Source of the DNA: Wolfiporia cocos
Taxonomy: Eukaryota; Basidiomycota; Agaricomycetes; Polyporales; Phaeolaceae
Direction: 5' to 3'
DNA length: 64,000 nucleotides
NCBI GenBank assembly: GCA_029448655.1
Contig: JACCLO010000001.1
Coordinates: 4,898,001-4,962,000, forward strand
The notes beneath the pieces are model-generated. The model saw only the letters and a program-made list of their open reading frames with translations. It made no database searches and was not told where the DNA came from. The translations under genes and the position numbers were made by a program. Below, in pieces: positions 21,137 to 30,977 of the stretch (position 1 is its first letter; each line of letters begins with the position of its first letter).

Positions 21137-24100
21137 GAGGGAAGCCCACGGTCTTACCCTCCGAGAAAGCAGCACATGTAATTACCTCGTTCGAGAAGAA
21201 TCGATCCCTCTTCATCCCGGTAATCATGACGCTGGCAAAACCCGTGAAGTGCAATGCACTAATCGACTCAGGAGCAATGTCGAACCTGATCCACAGCAGA
21301 GTGGTAGAAAAATATAAGGTGCCCACGCAACCCTTGAAGAACCCAATCATTGTCAAAAATGTCGACGGAACAGAAAACAAAGATGGGCGAATAGACCGAG
21401 AAGCCACCATACTCCTACGATATCCAAAGACCCAGAAAACGCGAAAGGTCCGATTCCTCGTAGGATCAATCGGAACAGAAAATATGATTCTAGGGTATGG
21501 ATGGCTAAAAGACGAAAACCCCACAATCGACTGGAAGGACCAAACAGTCGATGTACGATCAATACTAGGGGCAAAAGGAAAGAAACAGGAAGCCACAATC
21601 CGAATGGATACGGTGGAGATGGTAGTTGCCCCAGAAGGAAAAATTCCAACAAGGGGGACCCAAGAAGCTGCGGGATATGACCTTTACGCCGCAGAAGAAA
21701 CCGAGATTCCCGCCGGAGGATGGAAACTCGTCTCCACAGGAGTAAAAATGAAGATTCCGAAAGAATCATATGGAAGGCTGGCCGGACGATCAGGCAACAC
21801 CCTCAGACACGGATTAGTAGTACAAGCCGGAATCATAGACTCAGACTACCGAGGAGACGTCGGAGCCATCGTCTTCAACTACTCAGACAAAGCGCATAGA
21901 ATTATCCCGGGCATGCGAATAGCCCAGATAATTTTCGAACGACACCTCACCCCCGACATCTTAGAGGTCGAAGACCTAGATGAAACAGAACGAGGGGAGA
22001 AAGGGTTCGGATCCACGGACCAGCCAGAAGAAACAGCGCAGCGGCTCTATACTCCCGAAGAGTACGAAGCGATCCGACGCTTCGCAAAAGATAACCATAG
22101 GATCATAGGAAAAAAAGGGGAGACGCGAAAAAAGTTCCGAACAAAGATACAAATCATCAACGCTGTCAGGAAAGCGCTGACGAAATCCCAGGAATTCGCA
22201 CAAAAAAGCCCCGAACCAGAACGAACGATTGAGGAGATGGTTCCGAAACACCTACTGGACTTCGCCAAGGTGTTCAGCAAGGAGTCCGCAACAGCGTTCC
22301 CCCCATCAAGACCATGGGACCACGCAATCGAATTAAAACCGGATTTTGTGCCGAAAGACTGCAAAGTCTATGCACTCTCGCCTAAAGAGCAACAAGCGCT
22401 GGACGAATTCCTAAAAGAAAACTTGGCCAAGGGATTCATAGTCCCTTCAAAGTCCCCGATGGCGTCACCATTCTTTTTCATCCCAAAGAAAGACAGCGGC
22501 CTACGACCCTGTCAAGATTATCGATATCTGAACGAAGGGACGATAAAGAACGTCTATCCCTTGCCACTGATCTCAGAGCTCCTGGAAAAGCTAAAAGGAG
22601 CAAAGGTCTTCACAAAAATGGACCTTAGAGCGGGATACAACAACGTGCAAATCAAAAAGGGAGACGAATGGAAAGCGGCTTTCAAAACAAACCGAGGGTT
22701 GTACGAACCCACGGTTATGTTTTTCGGATTGTGCAATGCACCCGGGACCTTTCAAGCAATGATGAACGAAATCCTGAAAGAAGAAATCCTCGAGGGATGG
22801 GTGCTTGTTTATATGGACGACATCCTCATTTTCTCAGAAAACGAGAAAATACACAAGGAACGGGAGCGGCGGATCCTTCAGAGATTGATGGATAACCATC
22901 TCTTTGTGAAACCCGAGAAATGCGCCTTCGGTGTCGACAGAGTCGAATTCCTGGGGCTAGTCATCACCCCAGGAAATATCCAGATGGACCCAGCGAAACT
23001 CAATGGGATTAAGGAGTGGCCGACTCCCCGAAATCTCAAAGAAGTCAGATCCTTCCTAGGATTTGCGAACTTCTATCGGAAATTTATCGATCACTACTCT
23101 ACGCACGCCCGACCCTTGGTAGACCTCACGAAAACGGTCACAGGGACAGGGTTCCAATGGACGGAGAAAGAACAGACAGCATTCAAATTCATGAAGAAAG
23201 CATTCACGACGGCGCCCGCACTAGGAACACCAGACAAGGAAAAACCGTTCATCCTCGAAACAGATGCATCTCCGTTCGCCACAGGAGCAGTACTGAAACA
23301 GATAGATGAAACAGGAAGAGAACGGCCGGTGGGATATCTCTCACAATCCCTGACACCAACAGAACGGAACTACGAAATCTACGATCGCGAACTACTCGGA
23401 ATAGTCCGAGCATTAGAAGAATGGCGGCACCTATTGGAAGGAGCACCGCATCGGATCTTGATCCGAAGTGATCATCAGAACCTGACGTACTGGAGAAGCG
23501 CACAGCGCCTAAATCGGCGACAAGCGAGATGGCATCTATTCCTTTCGCAATTCGACCTGAAATTACAGCACGTCCCCGGAAGGAAATTAGTCATGGCCGA
23601 CACGCTTTCCAGGTTGTACCACCTGGACGAAAGCAATGAAGACAACGAGGGAATCACCATGATTCCGGACGAACTCGTCGTCCACGCAATCCAGATCCCG
23701 ATCATCGATCGAATCAAGAATGCCAACGATCGAGATGAATCTGCGGAACAGGCGATCCGTGCTCTAGGGGGCACAGGCGAATTCCCCGCAAGAACCACCG
23801 CAGATGAATGGCAACAAACGGATGGGATACTGCTCTACAGAGGCAGGATGTACGTGCCAAGGGACGAGGACCTTCGACGGGACGTCATCTCAAAATACCA
23901 CGACACGATCCCGGCCGGACACCCTGGAATCTGGGGTACAACAGCACAGGTTACGACCCACTTTTGGTGGCCTGACATGAGAACAATGATAACGGAATAT
24001 GTCCGGGGCTGTGCAATCTGTCAACAGATGAAACCTGATAGGAATCCGCTAAAACCCCCGTTGCAACCAATACCGACACGGGAAGACGCTCTCCCCTTCT

Positions 24101-26274
24101 CACAATGTTCGGTCGATTTTGTCACCGATCTGCCAAGAGTGGGAAAATATGACTCGATGATGGTAATCATCGACCACGGCCTATCCAAGGCAATCTCTCT
24201 TACCCCATGTGACAAAACAATCACCAGCGAAGGGGCGGCAGAGATATTCCATCAAAAGATCTACTCGCTATATGGCATTCCCCGAAAGATCATATCAGAC
24301 AGAGGACCACAGTTCGCATCAAAGCTTTTCAGGGAATTATGCAAACTGCAGGGGACAGAATCAGCAATGAGCACGGCATACCACCCCCAGACAGACGGAC
24401 AGACAGAAAGGATGAACCAGCAGATCGAAGTATACCTTCGCATCTATTGCATGAACGACCCTTTCCAATGGGTACAACGACTACCTGACGTCGAATTTGC
24501 GCACAACACCAGAAGAACCAAAAACCGACCTGCACCGCTCGAAATAATCCTAGGATATGTTCCGAGAGGATTCCCAGACTACGACAGAGTAGGGAACGTC
24601 CCGGCAGTGGTCGACAGAATCAAGAAAATCAAGGAGGCGCGAAAGATGGCATTCATCGCGCATGAATTAGCCCAAAAAAGAATGGCAGGGCGGTTCCTTA
24701 GGGAACTGCCAAAGCTTGAGAAAGGGGACAAAGTCTGGCTCGACGCCAAGAACCTGACCATCCCCTACGAATCTAACAAGCTAGCACCAAAAAGGGAAGG
24801 ACCCTTCACCATCACAGAAAAGATGGGACCCACGACATACCGGTTGCAGTTACCGGCGAGCTGGAAAATTCATCCAGTATTCCACGCAGCCTTACTAAAA
24901 CCATTCAGAGAAACGAGGGTACACGGACCCAATTACCTACGGCCGCCACCTGATGTTATCAAGGGACAGGAAGAATACGAAGTCGAAGCAATCCTGGCTG
25001 ACAGATGGCGAGGAAAGAAGCATCAGTACTTCATCAAATGGAAGGGCTATGCCACAGCCGACAACTCATGGGAAGACGAGGGAAATTTGGAACACTCCAA
25101 GGAGATGATAAAAGACTACCACAGGACGAGAGTCAGAACAACTCCAACACTCGAAAGCCGAACAGTGATAGCATGTCGACGACTCGCCACCAGATCCCTC
25201 ACCGCCCTTCGCCCTCTCACAGCGATGCGGGTCGAGGACGACCAAGAGGTACGCAGCAGAGGAGGTACTCCCCCCAACACCTACAGATCAGACATGCCCT
25301 GCTCTGGTACAGGGCCGAGGGACCCTTTGCTGGCCGAGCCGATGGCTGGACGGCCCTCTTCGACATCGCGCAGGATCTCACCCATGTCTACAGCTCGTAC
25401 CAGAACATCACCGAGGACCTCGTCAGAATGGAGGGGCAGATCCGAGCGCAGAGAGAGGGACTCGAGCTACTCACCGACAGACTTATTGACCGATTGGCCG
25501 CCACCACGACGGCCCGACTACGACATGCGCTCAACGACTTCGAGGATCGCGAGCACACTACTCCCAATCGACCCGAATACGTACCATGACCCGCCCGCTT
25601 TTTCACCACCGACGAACGACGCCGAATTGCAAGGCCGTTTGATTTTATGGAGGGCGATAGAGTATTATTTCCACTGTCTACCGAGACTCAGAGAGCCCGC
25701 CGAACAGGAGTTAGAGACCCGACGCCACGTATTCCTGGTATGGGAAGCAACGGGAGACGTGAACCACCTGCACGCCCGACGAGCCCTAGGGCTACCCCAG
25801 AACGACAGCGAAGAGCGAATAGCACGCCACCTATTCGACGATCTCCATCGGTGCAGAGCATTACCCGCGAGGAGTTTGAGCGAGGTGCGAGGGAGCACGA
25901 ACGAGACACCGCCTCCCTACCCGCATGGGCGGCACGAAACCTCCACCGCGCCGCACACCACTGGAGGTATCGACACAACGAATACCTCAGAGATATCCCT
26001 TCCCTACGGGTACCAGCGAGGCCCTCGCCTGAACAACCCTGTCGACAATGTGGCTCCGCAAGCCACTGGATCCTCGACTGCCCCGACTATGTTTGCCGAG
26101 CTTGTGGGCTCAATCAACCAGGTCATCGACAGAATGAATGCCGCCAACACTTCGTATGGCGAACTCCTACGACCCCGTCCCTCAGCGGGAACGGTGACAT
26201 CTACAACGAACAGGACGCCGAGGCACTCTGACGAGGGGAGCTTGGGGGATTCGTCGAGGCCGACGAATGGCTAG
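21073..26274 (+). CDS. pol: E2 pol polyprotein with dUTPase and chromodomain
   Basis: The frame is open from 21073 and has its first ATG at 21226, giving 1682 residues. It is probably made as a Gag-Pol fusion. Residues from that ATG: aspartic protease (ALIDSG, 11-16); dUTPase (~145-262) with AGYDL, GRSGN, GIIDSDYRG, GMRIAQIIF and GFGSTD; RT (~360-560, YMDD ~528); RNase H (TDAS ~678); integrase with H/H/C/C (~890-930) and D,D,E (SVDFVTD ~961, SDRGPQF ~1023, then QTERMNQ); chromodomain (YEVEAILADRW to WEDEGNLEHS, ~1250-1295). The chromodomain probably directs integration to modified chromatin, as in other chromoviruses. Residues ~1300-1682 are a Ser/Thr/Pro/Arg-rich tail that overlaps ORF3 and is poorly conserved between E2 and E3. 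A dUTPase between PR and RT is unusual. Confidence 0.95.
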   Translation, partial: GPESQEPRAPSTVRRRTGFCLGGKPTVLPSEKAAHVITSFEKNRSLFIPVIMTLAKPVKCNALIDSGAMSNLIHSRVVEKYKVPTQPLKNPIIVKNVDGTENKDGRIDREATILLRYPKTQKTRKVRFLVGSIGTENMILGYGWLKDENPTIDWKDQTVDVRSILGAKGKKQEATIRMDTVEMVVAPEGKIPTRGTQEAAGYDLYAAEETEIPAGGWKLVSTGVKMKIPKESYGRLAGRSGNTLRHGLVVQAGIIDSDYRGDVGAIVFNYSDKAHRIIPGMRIAQIIFERHLTPDILEVEDLDETERGEKGFGSTDQPEETAQRLYTPEEYEAIRRFAKDNHRIIGKKGETRKKFRTKIQIINAVRKALTKSQEFAQKSPEPERTIEEMVPKHLLDFAKVFSKESATAFPPSRPWDHAIELKPDFVPKDCKVYALSPKEQQALDEFLKENLAKGFIVPSKSPMASPFFFIPKKDSGLRPCQDYRYLNEGTIKNVYPLPLISELLEKLKGAKVFTKMDLRAGYNNVQIKKGDEWKAAFKTNRGLYEPTVMFFGLCNAPGTFQAMMNEILKEEILEGWVLVYMDDILIFSENEKIHKERERRILQRLMDNHLFVKPEKCAFGVDRVEFLGLVITPGNIQMDPAKLNGIKEWPTPRNLKEVRSFLGFANFYRKFIDHYSTHARPLVDLTKTVTGTGFQWTEKEQTAFKFMKKAFTTAPALGTPDKEKPFILETDASPFATGAVLKQIDETGRERPVGYLSQSLTPTERNYEIYDRELLGIVRALEEWRHLLEGAPHRILIRSDHQNLTYWRSAQRLNRRQARWHLFLSQFDLKLQHVPGRKLVMADTLSRLYHLDESNEDNEGITMIPDELVVHAIQIPIIDRIKNANDRDESAEQAIRALGGTGEFPARTTADEWQQTDGILLYRGRMYVPRDEDLRRDVISKYHDTIPAGHPGIWGTTAQVTTHFWWPDMRTMITEYVRGCAICQQMKPDRNPLKPPLQPIPTREDALPFSQCSVDFVTDLPRVGKYDSMMVIIDHGLSKAISLTPCDKTITSEGAAEIFHQKIYSLYGIPRKIISDRGPQFASKLFRELCKLQGTESAMSTAYHPQTDGQTERMNQQIEVYLRIYCMNDPFQWVQRLPDVEFAHNTRRTKNRPAPLEIILGYVPRGFPDYDRVGNVPAVVDRIKKIKEARKMAFIAHELAQKRMAGRFLRELPKLEKGDKVWLDAKNLTIPYESNKLAPKREGPFTITEKMGPTTYRLQLPASWKIHPVFHAALLKPFRETRVHGPNYLRPPPDVIKGQEEYEVEAILADRWRGKKHQYFIKWKGYATADNSWEDEGNLEHSKEMIKDYHRTRVRTTPTLESRTVIACRRLATRSLTALRPLTAMRVEDDQEVRSRGGTPPNTYRSDMPCSGTGPRDPLLAEPMAGRPSSTSRRISPMSTARTRTSPRTSSEWRGRSERRERDSSYSPTDLLTDWPPPRRPDYDMRSTTSRIASTLLPIDPNTYHDPPAFSPPTNDAELQGRLILWRAIEYYFHCLPRLREPAEQELETRRHVFLVWEATGDVNHLHARRALGLPQNDSEERIARHLFDDLHRCRALPARSLSEVRGSTNETPPPYPHGRHETSTAPHTTGGIDTTNTSEISLPYGYQRGPRLNNPVDNVAPQATGSSTAPTMFAELVGSINQVIDRMNAANTSYGELLRPRPSAGTVTSTTNRTPRHSDEGSLGDSSRPTNG
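21124..21162 (+). promoter_or_regulatory. -1 ribosomal frameshift signal between gag and pol
   Basis: In the gag frame the last codons read CAG GAT TTT GCC TAG. This gives the slippery heptamer G GAT TTT (21124-21130), a type used by some plant viruses (dianthoviruses). A 5 nt spacer (21131-21135) is followed by the stem GGAGGG (21136-21141) pairing with CCCTCC (21157-21162) over a 15 nt loop. The pol frame is -1 relative to gag and open from 21073, so it overlaps gag by about 64 nt. Heptamer, spacer and stem are identical in E1 (around 4310-4270 minus) and E3 (around 55345-55383). Confidence 0.78.
25173..26231 (+). pseudogene. E2 ORF3: overprinted zinc-knuckle protein, one nonsense codon
   Basis: This frame is -1 to pol. 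It is open from an ATG at 25005 and probably begins at the ATG at 25173, where family conservation starts. One TGA at 25587-25589 (CGA in E3) interrupts it; the frame then continues to 26231. It encodes a helical segment (WYRAEGPFAGRADGW, LFDIAQDLTHVYSSYQNITE), an Arg-rich middle, and a C-terminal pair of Cys/His motifs: CRQCGSASHWILDC (CX2CX4HX4C) and CRACGLNQPGHRQNEC (CX2CX6HX4C). Over its last ~110 codons it differs from E3 at only about four residues, while the pol frame differs at about twenty. The function is unknown; nucleic-acid binding is likely from the zinc knuckles. Confidence 0.65.
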
Positions 26275-26285
26275 AGAGGGGCTGA
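26270..26285 (+). other. E2 polypurine tract
   Basis: AGAGAGGGGCTGA lies directly before the 3' LTR, the expected place for plus-strand priming. The equivalent GGGAGGGGCTGA precedes the E3 3' LTR. Confidence 0.7.
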
Positions 26286-26996
26286 TGTTACGGTTGTTTT
26301 GATTTTTCGAACGCTGATGGAACTCACCACTGGGTAAATACGATACAGGGACTTGTTGCACAACCAACCCCCTGGCTACTCGTGACTCGTACCGGGCGCA
26401 TCCCCGGTTGTATTAACTTAGAGGGCGCGTTTCATCCTTGGCAGATCCAACTCTGCCCTCGTTTCATGTTCATCGTTTATTAGTTTACAGATGGCGTTCA
26501 ACCGCCATCATCATTCCTATCTATCGTCTCAGATATATCACTACATACTTATCAAACGTTTGGAACTATAGCGTAGATAGTAGCGGTGACATCGGGGATG
26601 GACTTGACCCCTAAAACCTAACGTAGTATATAAACTCATGTACTTACTGTCGAGGCTCTTCAGCTCGACCTTGTTGTACAAACAAGAAGTCTTATACTCG
26701 TTCTCAAACGTAGGAAACTACGCTCAGTATTCCTCACTCGAGCAACCGAACGACTAAGTCCTCGAAGTGCACACTGACTTCTCGGACTTAGGCGAGTCTT
26801 ATATTCTATCAGACTCGCACTTGAACAGATTATATCCTCTAACGCGTATTGGATATTAACCGATCTCCTAAGGACTTTACTTAGGACCTGAAGGCATCTA
26901 ACGAGTATTTGCCTTGCATACGGCAACGTGCCTATGTGCAGAAGAACGATTTATATTCGCGACTCGAATATACGAACGGGTATTCGACCCGTAACA
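26286..26996 (+). repeat. E2 3' LTR
   Basis: 711 bp, TGTTAC...GTAACA, same length as the 5' LTR and nearly identical to it. Followed by the target duplication AAGCC. Confidence 0.96.
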
Positions 26997-27086
26997 AAGC
27001 CGCCCCCCCAGGCTCGGGTCGGCCCGGCTTAAGTCGGCTCGGCCAGGCCCGGCTCACGGCTTTGAGCCGTGCTTTGCACATCACTA

Positions 27087-27587
27087 GTTATGAATATAGG
27101 CTTACTGGTTAATGGACGTGTCGCTAACGCGGAGGTCAGTATGTAAATGCAGAGCTGTGCATGATAACATGGACGACACATTTTGGGAATGAGATCGAGA
27201 TGGTAGTACTGTCAATAAATATTTGTCTACTAGCATCACCAGTCACACAGCCCAGCACCAGTAGCGACAAAGCAGTTGGGCTGTGAACAATCTGAGCACT
27301 GAGACCCAGTTGAGGGAATGGCGACCCAAGCCAGAAGACACGTGCGACGTGCAACCTGATAGTGGAGCGACGGAGTATGGCCATAATGCCTTTACCAGTA
27401 CACAAGTTGAATGACACGCCAGGTGGTTCGAAGTTTGTGGTCAGATCAAAGGACTTCGGGGATGGTATCCTAGTCATGTAGCATGCAAGGCATGGAATAC
27501 TGTGGTATTACCGATAGCCTTGGAGGGTATTGCATAGGTCAGCGCGGACAGTAAAAGGTGGTAGCGGGAGAAGATCATCAAAGGAGC
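27087..27587. other. Intergenic, nothing recognised
   Basis: Between the MITE end and the inverted-repeat element. It ends with AAGGAGC (27581-27587), the left target duplication of the next element. Confidence 0.4.
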
Positions 27588-28304
27588 GAGGGACTTCAGT
27601 CAATTATCTTAATCTGCCAACTGCCCTTCGCTTAAGAAATCGCAGTTGCGAGCTAGGTTTGCACGCAGATTAATCTGCTAAGTGCGGCAGATTAATCTAC
27701 TGTGACAATAAAATGGTACATCCCGGGGTCGAACCAAGGACCTTAGCACAGATGAGAATAACAGCATCGCAGCATATGTTAGCCAACTGAGCTACAGTGG
27801 AACTAGTGTCTGCCCCATTTTAAGCGATATATAGAGGATTTTGTAAACTTCATTTTCGCAGTTTAACATCATCCATAACACAAATACAAATGAATCTGCC
27901 TCTAAAGACCTGTGATTCCAGTGTATTCAGCTTTTCCATGGTGAGTTGCTCCAGGTCAAGCATGGTAAATCAAGCTACCACTATCATTGATTTCTGTATG
28001 CTTGTTGGAGCAGTTAGTTGCCTTGATGATTTGCGAAAATTGTGTGTAAAATCTGCGTTATATATATTTTGATTGGTCAAGGGTAACTGTTGCCAATATG
28101 GCTCAGTTGGCTAATTACGCTGCGATGCTATTATTCTCATCTGCGCTAAGATCCTTGGTTCGAATCCGGGATGTACCATTTTATTGTCACAGTAGATTAA
28201 TCTGCCGCACTTAGCAGATTAATCTGCGTGCAAACCTAGCTCGCAACTGCGATTTCTTAAGCGAAGGGCAGTTGGCAGATTAAGATAATTGACTGAAACT
28301 CTAC
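27588..28304 (+). mobile_element. Inverted-repeat element with tRNA-like arms, copy 1 (717 bp)
   Basis: It is flanked by the 7-bp direct repeat AAGGAGC (27581-27587 and 28305-28311). Two arms of about 200 bp are inverted copies of each other. Each arm carries a pol III-type A box (TGGCTCAGTTGG or TAGCTCAGTTGG) and B box (GGTTCGAATCC or GGTTCGACCCC), then ATGTACCATTTTATT with a T-run. Each arm also has two copies of the perfect palindrome GCAGATTAATCTGC or close variants. The A and B boxes are spaced about 14 nt wider than in an intronless tRNA, and no acceptor stem forms, so this is tRNA-derived rather than a tRNA gene. The ~300 bp centre holds a 60-codon ORF that recurs in copy 2. A transposase is not encoded. 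Confidence 0.8.
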
Positions 28305-28433
28305 AAGGAGCAACAACCAGATTCTCCCCAGCCATAGGCCGATGCAACGGAGGCAAGTCCTTCCCGGAGTGTAGCCGATCCCACTAATGCGCCAAACCAG
28401 TTCATTCGACATGTGGGATGGTCAGATTACAGT

Positions 28434-29435
28434 TAGTGTTGCGAGGTCCGGTCCCAAGGACCGCTAAAGACCAAGGACAGGACCAGGACTGGACTGATTA
28501 AGACCGATTCAGCGGTCCGGTCCAGTCCCTGTCCTAACACGGTCCTGGTCCTGGTCCTAACGAGTTGTCAATTTATACAGGACCGGTTGGGACCGGTCTG
28601 GACCAGTCCTGGACCGGTCCCAAAAGTTAGCATAGAATAGTGCTTCGACTCCAAGATTGTAAACCATGATGCACTAATTAAAACATAAAATCAAGTACCT
28701 AAGACTCCAGTGAGTGATCCAAGATGATCTGCATCATGTATGTACCACTAGCTAAACATCACAAAACCTGACAATAGTAATTTTCACCAGTAAAGCTTCT
28801 AATATTTATGATACAATGAAGCGCTGCTATTGTCTTGGGCAGTGCTTAACACATGCAGTCTGCCCTCATGTTATCACTAATGTTGTTGACTTGCACCCAG
28901 TTGTATATTATCCTGCCCAGTAGCTTTGACACTTGCACATTGAAATAGATATATATGCAGTTCAATCTCATGCAGTCACTGGCTTCCAACCACTTAGTGG
29001 TCACTATTACTACTCATTGTGTCATACAAGAATGAAACAATAAAATGTCATCAGGTTTAACCTGAGATGTGCAGTCACCACAGTGGCATATATAAATATA
29101 TACCAGCTTCAGTGTACCAACCATACTGGCAAAACTCAACAATCGGTGCATCATAGTCAATTTGCAAGCTGTACTAAGTATGTTTTGATACATGTTGAGC
29201 AATAAGTGCCCTTTCGTCACATTTTATTACAAATAAAATCTGGTCAAGTGAATGACCATTCAATCAGTCCTGGACCAGTTCAGATCGGTCCTGGGACCGG
29301 TATAGGACCGCAGTCCTGCTTGGGACCGGTCTCAGTCCGGTCTCTCATTGCCCGCACCGGTCCTGTCCTGGTCCTGGTCCTTGGTCCTGCCCAAAATATG
29401 CAAAAGACTGGACCGGACCGGACCTCGCAACACTA
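28434..29435. mobile_element. hAT-like MITE of the GGACCGG type (1002 bp)
   Basis: Termini TAGTGTTGCGAGGTCCGG and its inverse (CCGGACCTCGCAACACTA). They are flanked by 8-bp direct repeats ATTACAGT (28426-28433) and GTTACAGT (29436-29443), matching at 7 of 8. TAG termini and an 8-bp duplication are hAT hallmarks. Both ends consist of many GGACCGGT/GGTCCTGG units; the centre (about 28640-29250) is AT-rich and non-coding. Confidence 0.82.
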
Positions 29436-29443
29436 GTTACAGT

Positions 29444-30034
29444 GGTCGACGTTACGCCCAGAGAGCGCTGTCACTAGCCTATAATTTCGTCCCAGAGACA
29501 TGGATAGGCTCGTCTCTGAGTGCTAAAAGAATGACTCAGTAGCATGGTGTATATTTCCAGAAAAGAATGACTCAGTAGCATGATGTATATTGCCAGAACA
29601 CGGAAGGGGCTCCGACGCATTAGAAGCGCCATTAGAAGCAGAGCTGAAAATGCCAGAACCGTGCTAGGCCGCCCAGCTGGTGTCAGCCCATAGGTTTAGT
29701 GTGACAGCAGACATGAGCTATCAGAATTTTTCAAGGACAGCGGAATACTGTGGAGATGCGGTCATCCGAGATACTTTACGCAGCCAAGATATCACAGCAG
29801 ATTAGTCCGTGGGGTAAGGTTATGACTCCAAGAGGGTCAACAGTCCCTGCTCAGACCGAAGCTCCTGCACTTAAGATGAAGATGGTAGTGGAGTCAAAGA
29901 CGAAACGTCTGAGATTGATCTGTATATTAGTCTCGATCAGATCGACATTCCACATTCAATCTGCATGACCTAGCCTCTAACTTGTGAGCACATCTACTCA
30001 TAGCAGAAAGGCAAGATACGGAATGCTACAGCAA
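29444..30034. other. Intergenic, nothing recognised
   Basis: Between the MITE and inverted-repeat copy 2. A short direct repeat (AGAATGACTCAGTAGCATG) occurs near 29528 and 29565. No coding sequence supported. Confidence 0.4.
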
Positions 30035-30041
30035 CTTTTCT

Positions 30042-30750
30042 GTAGAGTTTCAGTCAACTATCTTAATCTGCCAACTGCCCTTCGCTTAAGAAATCGCAGT
30101 TGCGAGCTAGTGCACGCAGATTAATCTGCTAGCTGCAGCAGATTAATCTACTGTGACAATAAAATGGTACATCCAGGATTCAAACCAAGAACCTTAGCAC
30201 AGATGAGAATAAGAGCATTGCAGCATAATTAGCCAACTGAGCCATAGTGACAACAGTTACATTTGACCAATCAATATATATATAACGCAAATTTTACACA
30301 CAATTTCCACAAATCATCAAGGCAACTAACTGCTACAACAAGCATGAAAAAATCAATGATAGTGGTAGCTTGTTTTACCATGCCTGACCTGGAGCAATTC
30401 ACAATGGGAAAGTTGAATACACTGGAATCACAGGTCTTGAGAGGCAGATTCATTTGTATTTGTGTTATGGAAGATGTTAAACTGCGAAAATGAAGTTTAC
30501 AAAATACTCTATATATTTCTTAAAAGTGTGCAGGCAGTAGTTGCACCGTAGCTCAGTTGGCTAATGTATGCTGCGATGCTCTTATTCTCATCTGTGCTAA
30601 GGTCCTTGGTTTAAATCCTGGATGTACCATTTTATTGTCACAGTAGATTAATCTGCTGCAGCTAGCAGATTAATCTGTGTGCAAACCTAGCTCGCAACTG
30701 CGATTTCTTAAGCGAAGGGCAGTTGGCAGATTAAGATACTGAAGTCCCTC
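30042..30750 (-). mobile_element. Inverted-repeat element with tRNA-like arms, copy 2 (709 bp)
   Basis: Same family as 27588-28304 but reversed. Flanked by CTTTTCT on both sides (30035-30041 and 30751-30757). The ends match copy 1 in reverse: GTAGAGTTTCAG at the left, CTGAAGTCCCTC at the right. Both arms contain A/B boxes; the right-arm B box has decayed to GGTTTAAATCC. The central 60-codon ORF reads on the minus strand (30453-30271) and closely matches that of copy 1 (starts MNLPLKTCDSSVF). Two copies with different 7-bp target duplications show this is a real transposing unit with defined ends. Confidence 0.8.
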
Positions 30751-30977
30751 CTTTTCTTGATGCGCTATGCTAGCGGTCTGGAGAATACTACATAGTATAT
30801 CGTCCGTAGCAGATCAATCGGTCATATTGGGCTCATAGGGAGCGATCATACACTGCGTCTCCATATTATCATCATGCCGTGCATTCTCCGCTATCTTCGT
30901 ATATTAGACACACTGTTCGAGGGCGATAACTCAAATAAGCATGGTTGCACAACATGAGAGCTCGAAGGGGCATCGAG

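Larger units (their letters stand above)
18535..26996 (+). mobile_element. E2: complete Ty3/Gypsy chromovirus with dUTPase, 8462 bp
   Basis: Two 711 bp LTRs (18535-19245 and 26286-26996) flank gag and pol. A 5-bp target duplication AAGCC lies at 18530-18534 and 26997-27001. I count about four differences between the two LTRs, so the insertion is young. Gag (615 codons) and pol (1682 codons from its ATG) have no stop or frameshift apart from the conserved gag-pol -1 shift, so E2 could be autonomous. Only the overprinted 3' ORF3 has a nonsense codon. Order: LTR, self-priming PBS, gag, frameshift site, PR, dUTPase, RT, RNase H, IN, chromodomain, ORF3 overlap, PPT, LTR. Confidence 0.96.
18005..27086. 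mobile_element. GC-rich hAT-like MITE (~615 bp) split by E2
   Basis: Left terminus TAGTGATGTGCAAAGC at 18005 and right terminus GCTTTGCACATCACTA ending at 27086 are exact inverted repeats, extended by CGGCTC/AAAGCC blocks. Without E2 and one 5-bp duplication the element is about 615 bp and full of GGCCCGGCTC-type repeats. The TAGNG termini and size match hAT-like non-autonomous elements, and a relative lies at 48582-49229. No clear 8-bp target duplication is visible here. E2 is inserted at AAGCC (18530-18534 and 26997-27001). Confidence 0.72.

Noticed and set aside
28095..28190. A tRNA gene (A box, B box, CCA, T-run)
   Set aside because: The acceptor stem does not pair, the D stem is poor, A-B spacing is too long, and four diverged copies lie in inverted-repeat arms. 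It is better explained as a tRNA-derived repeat.
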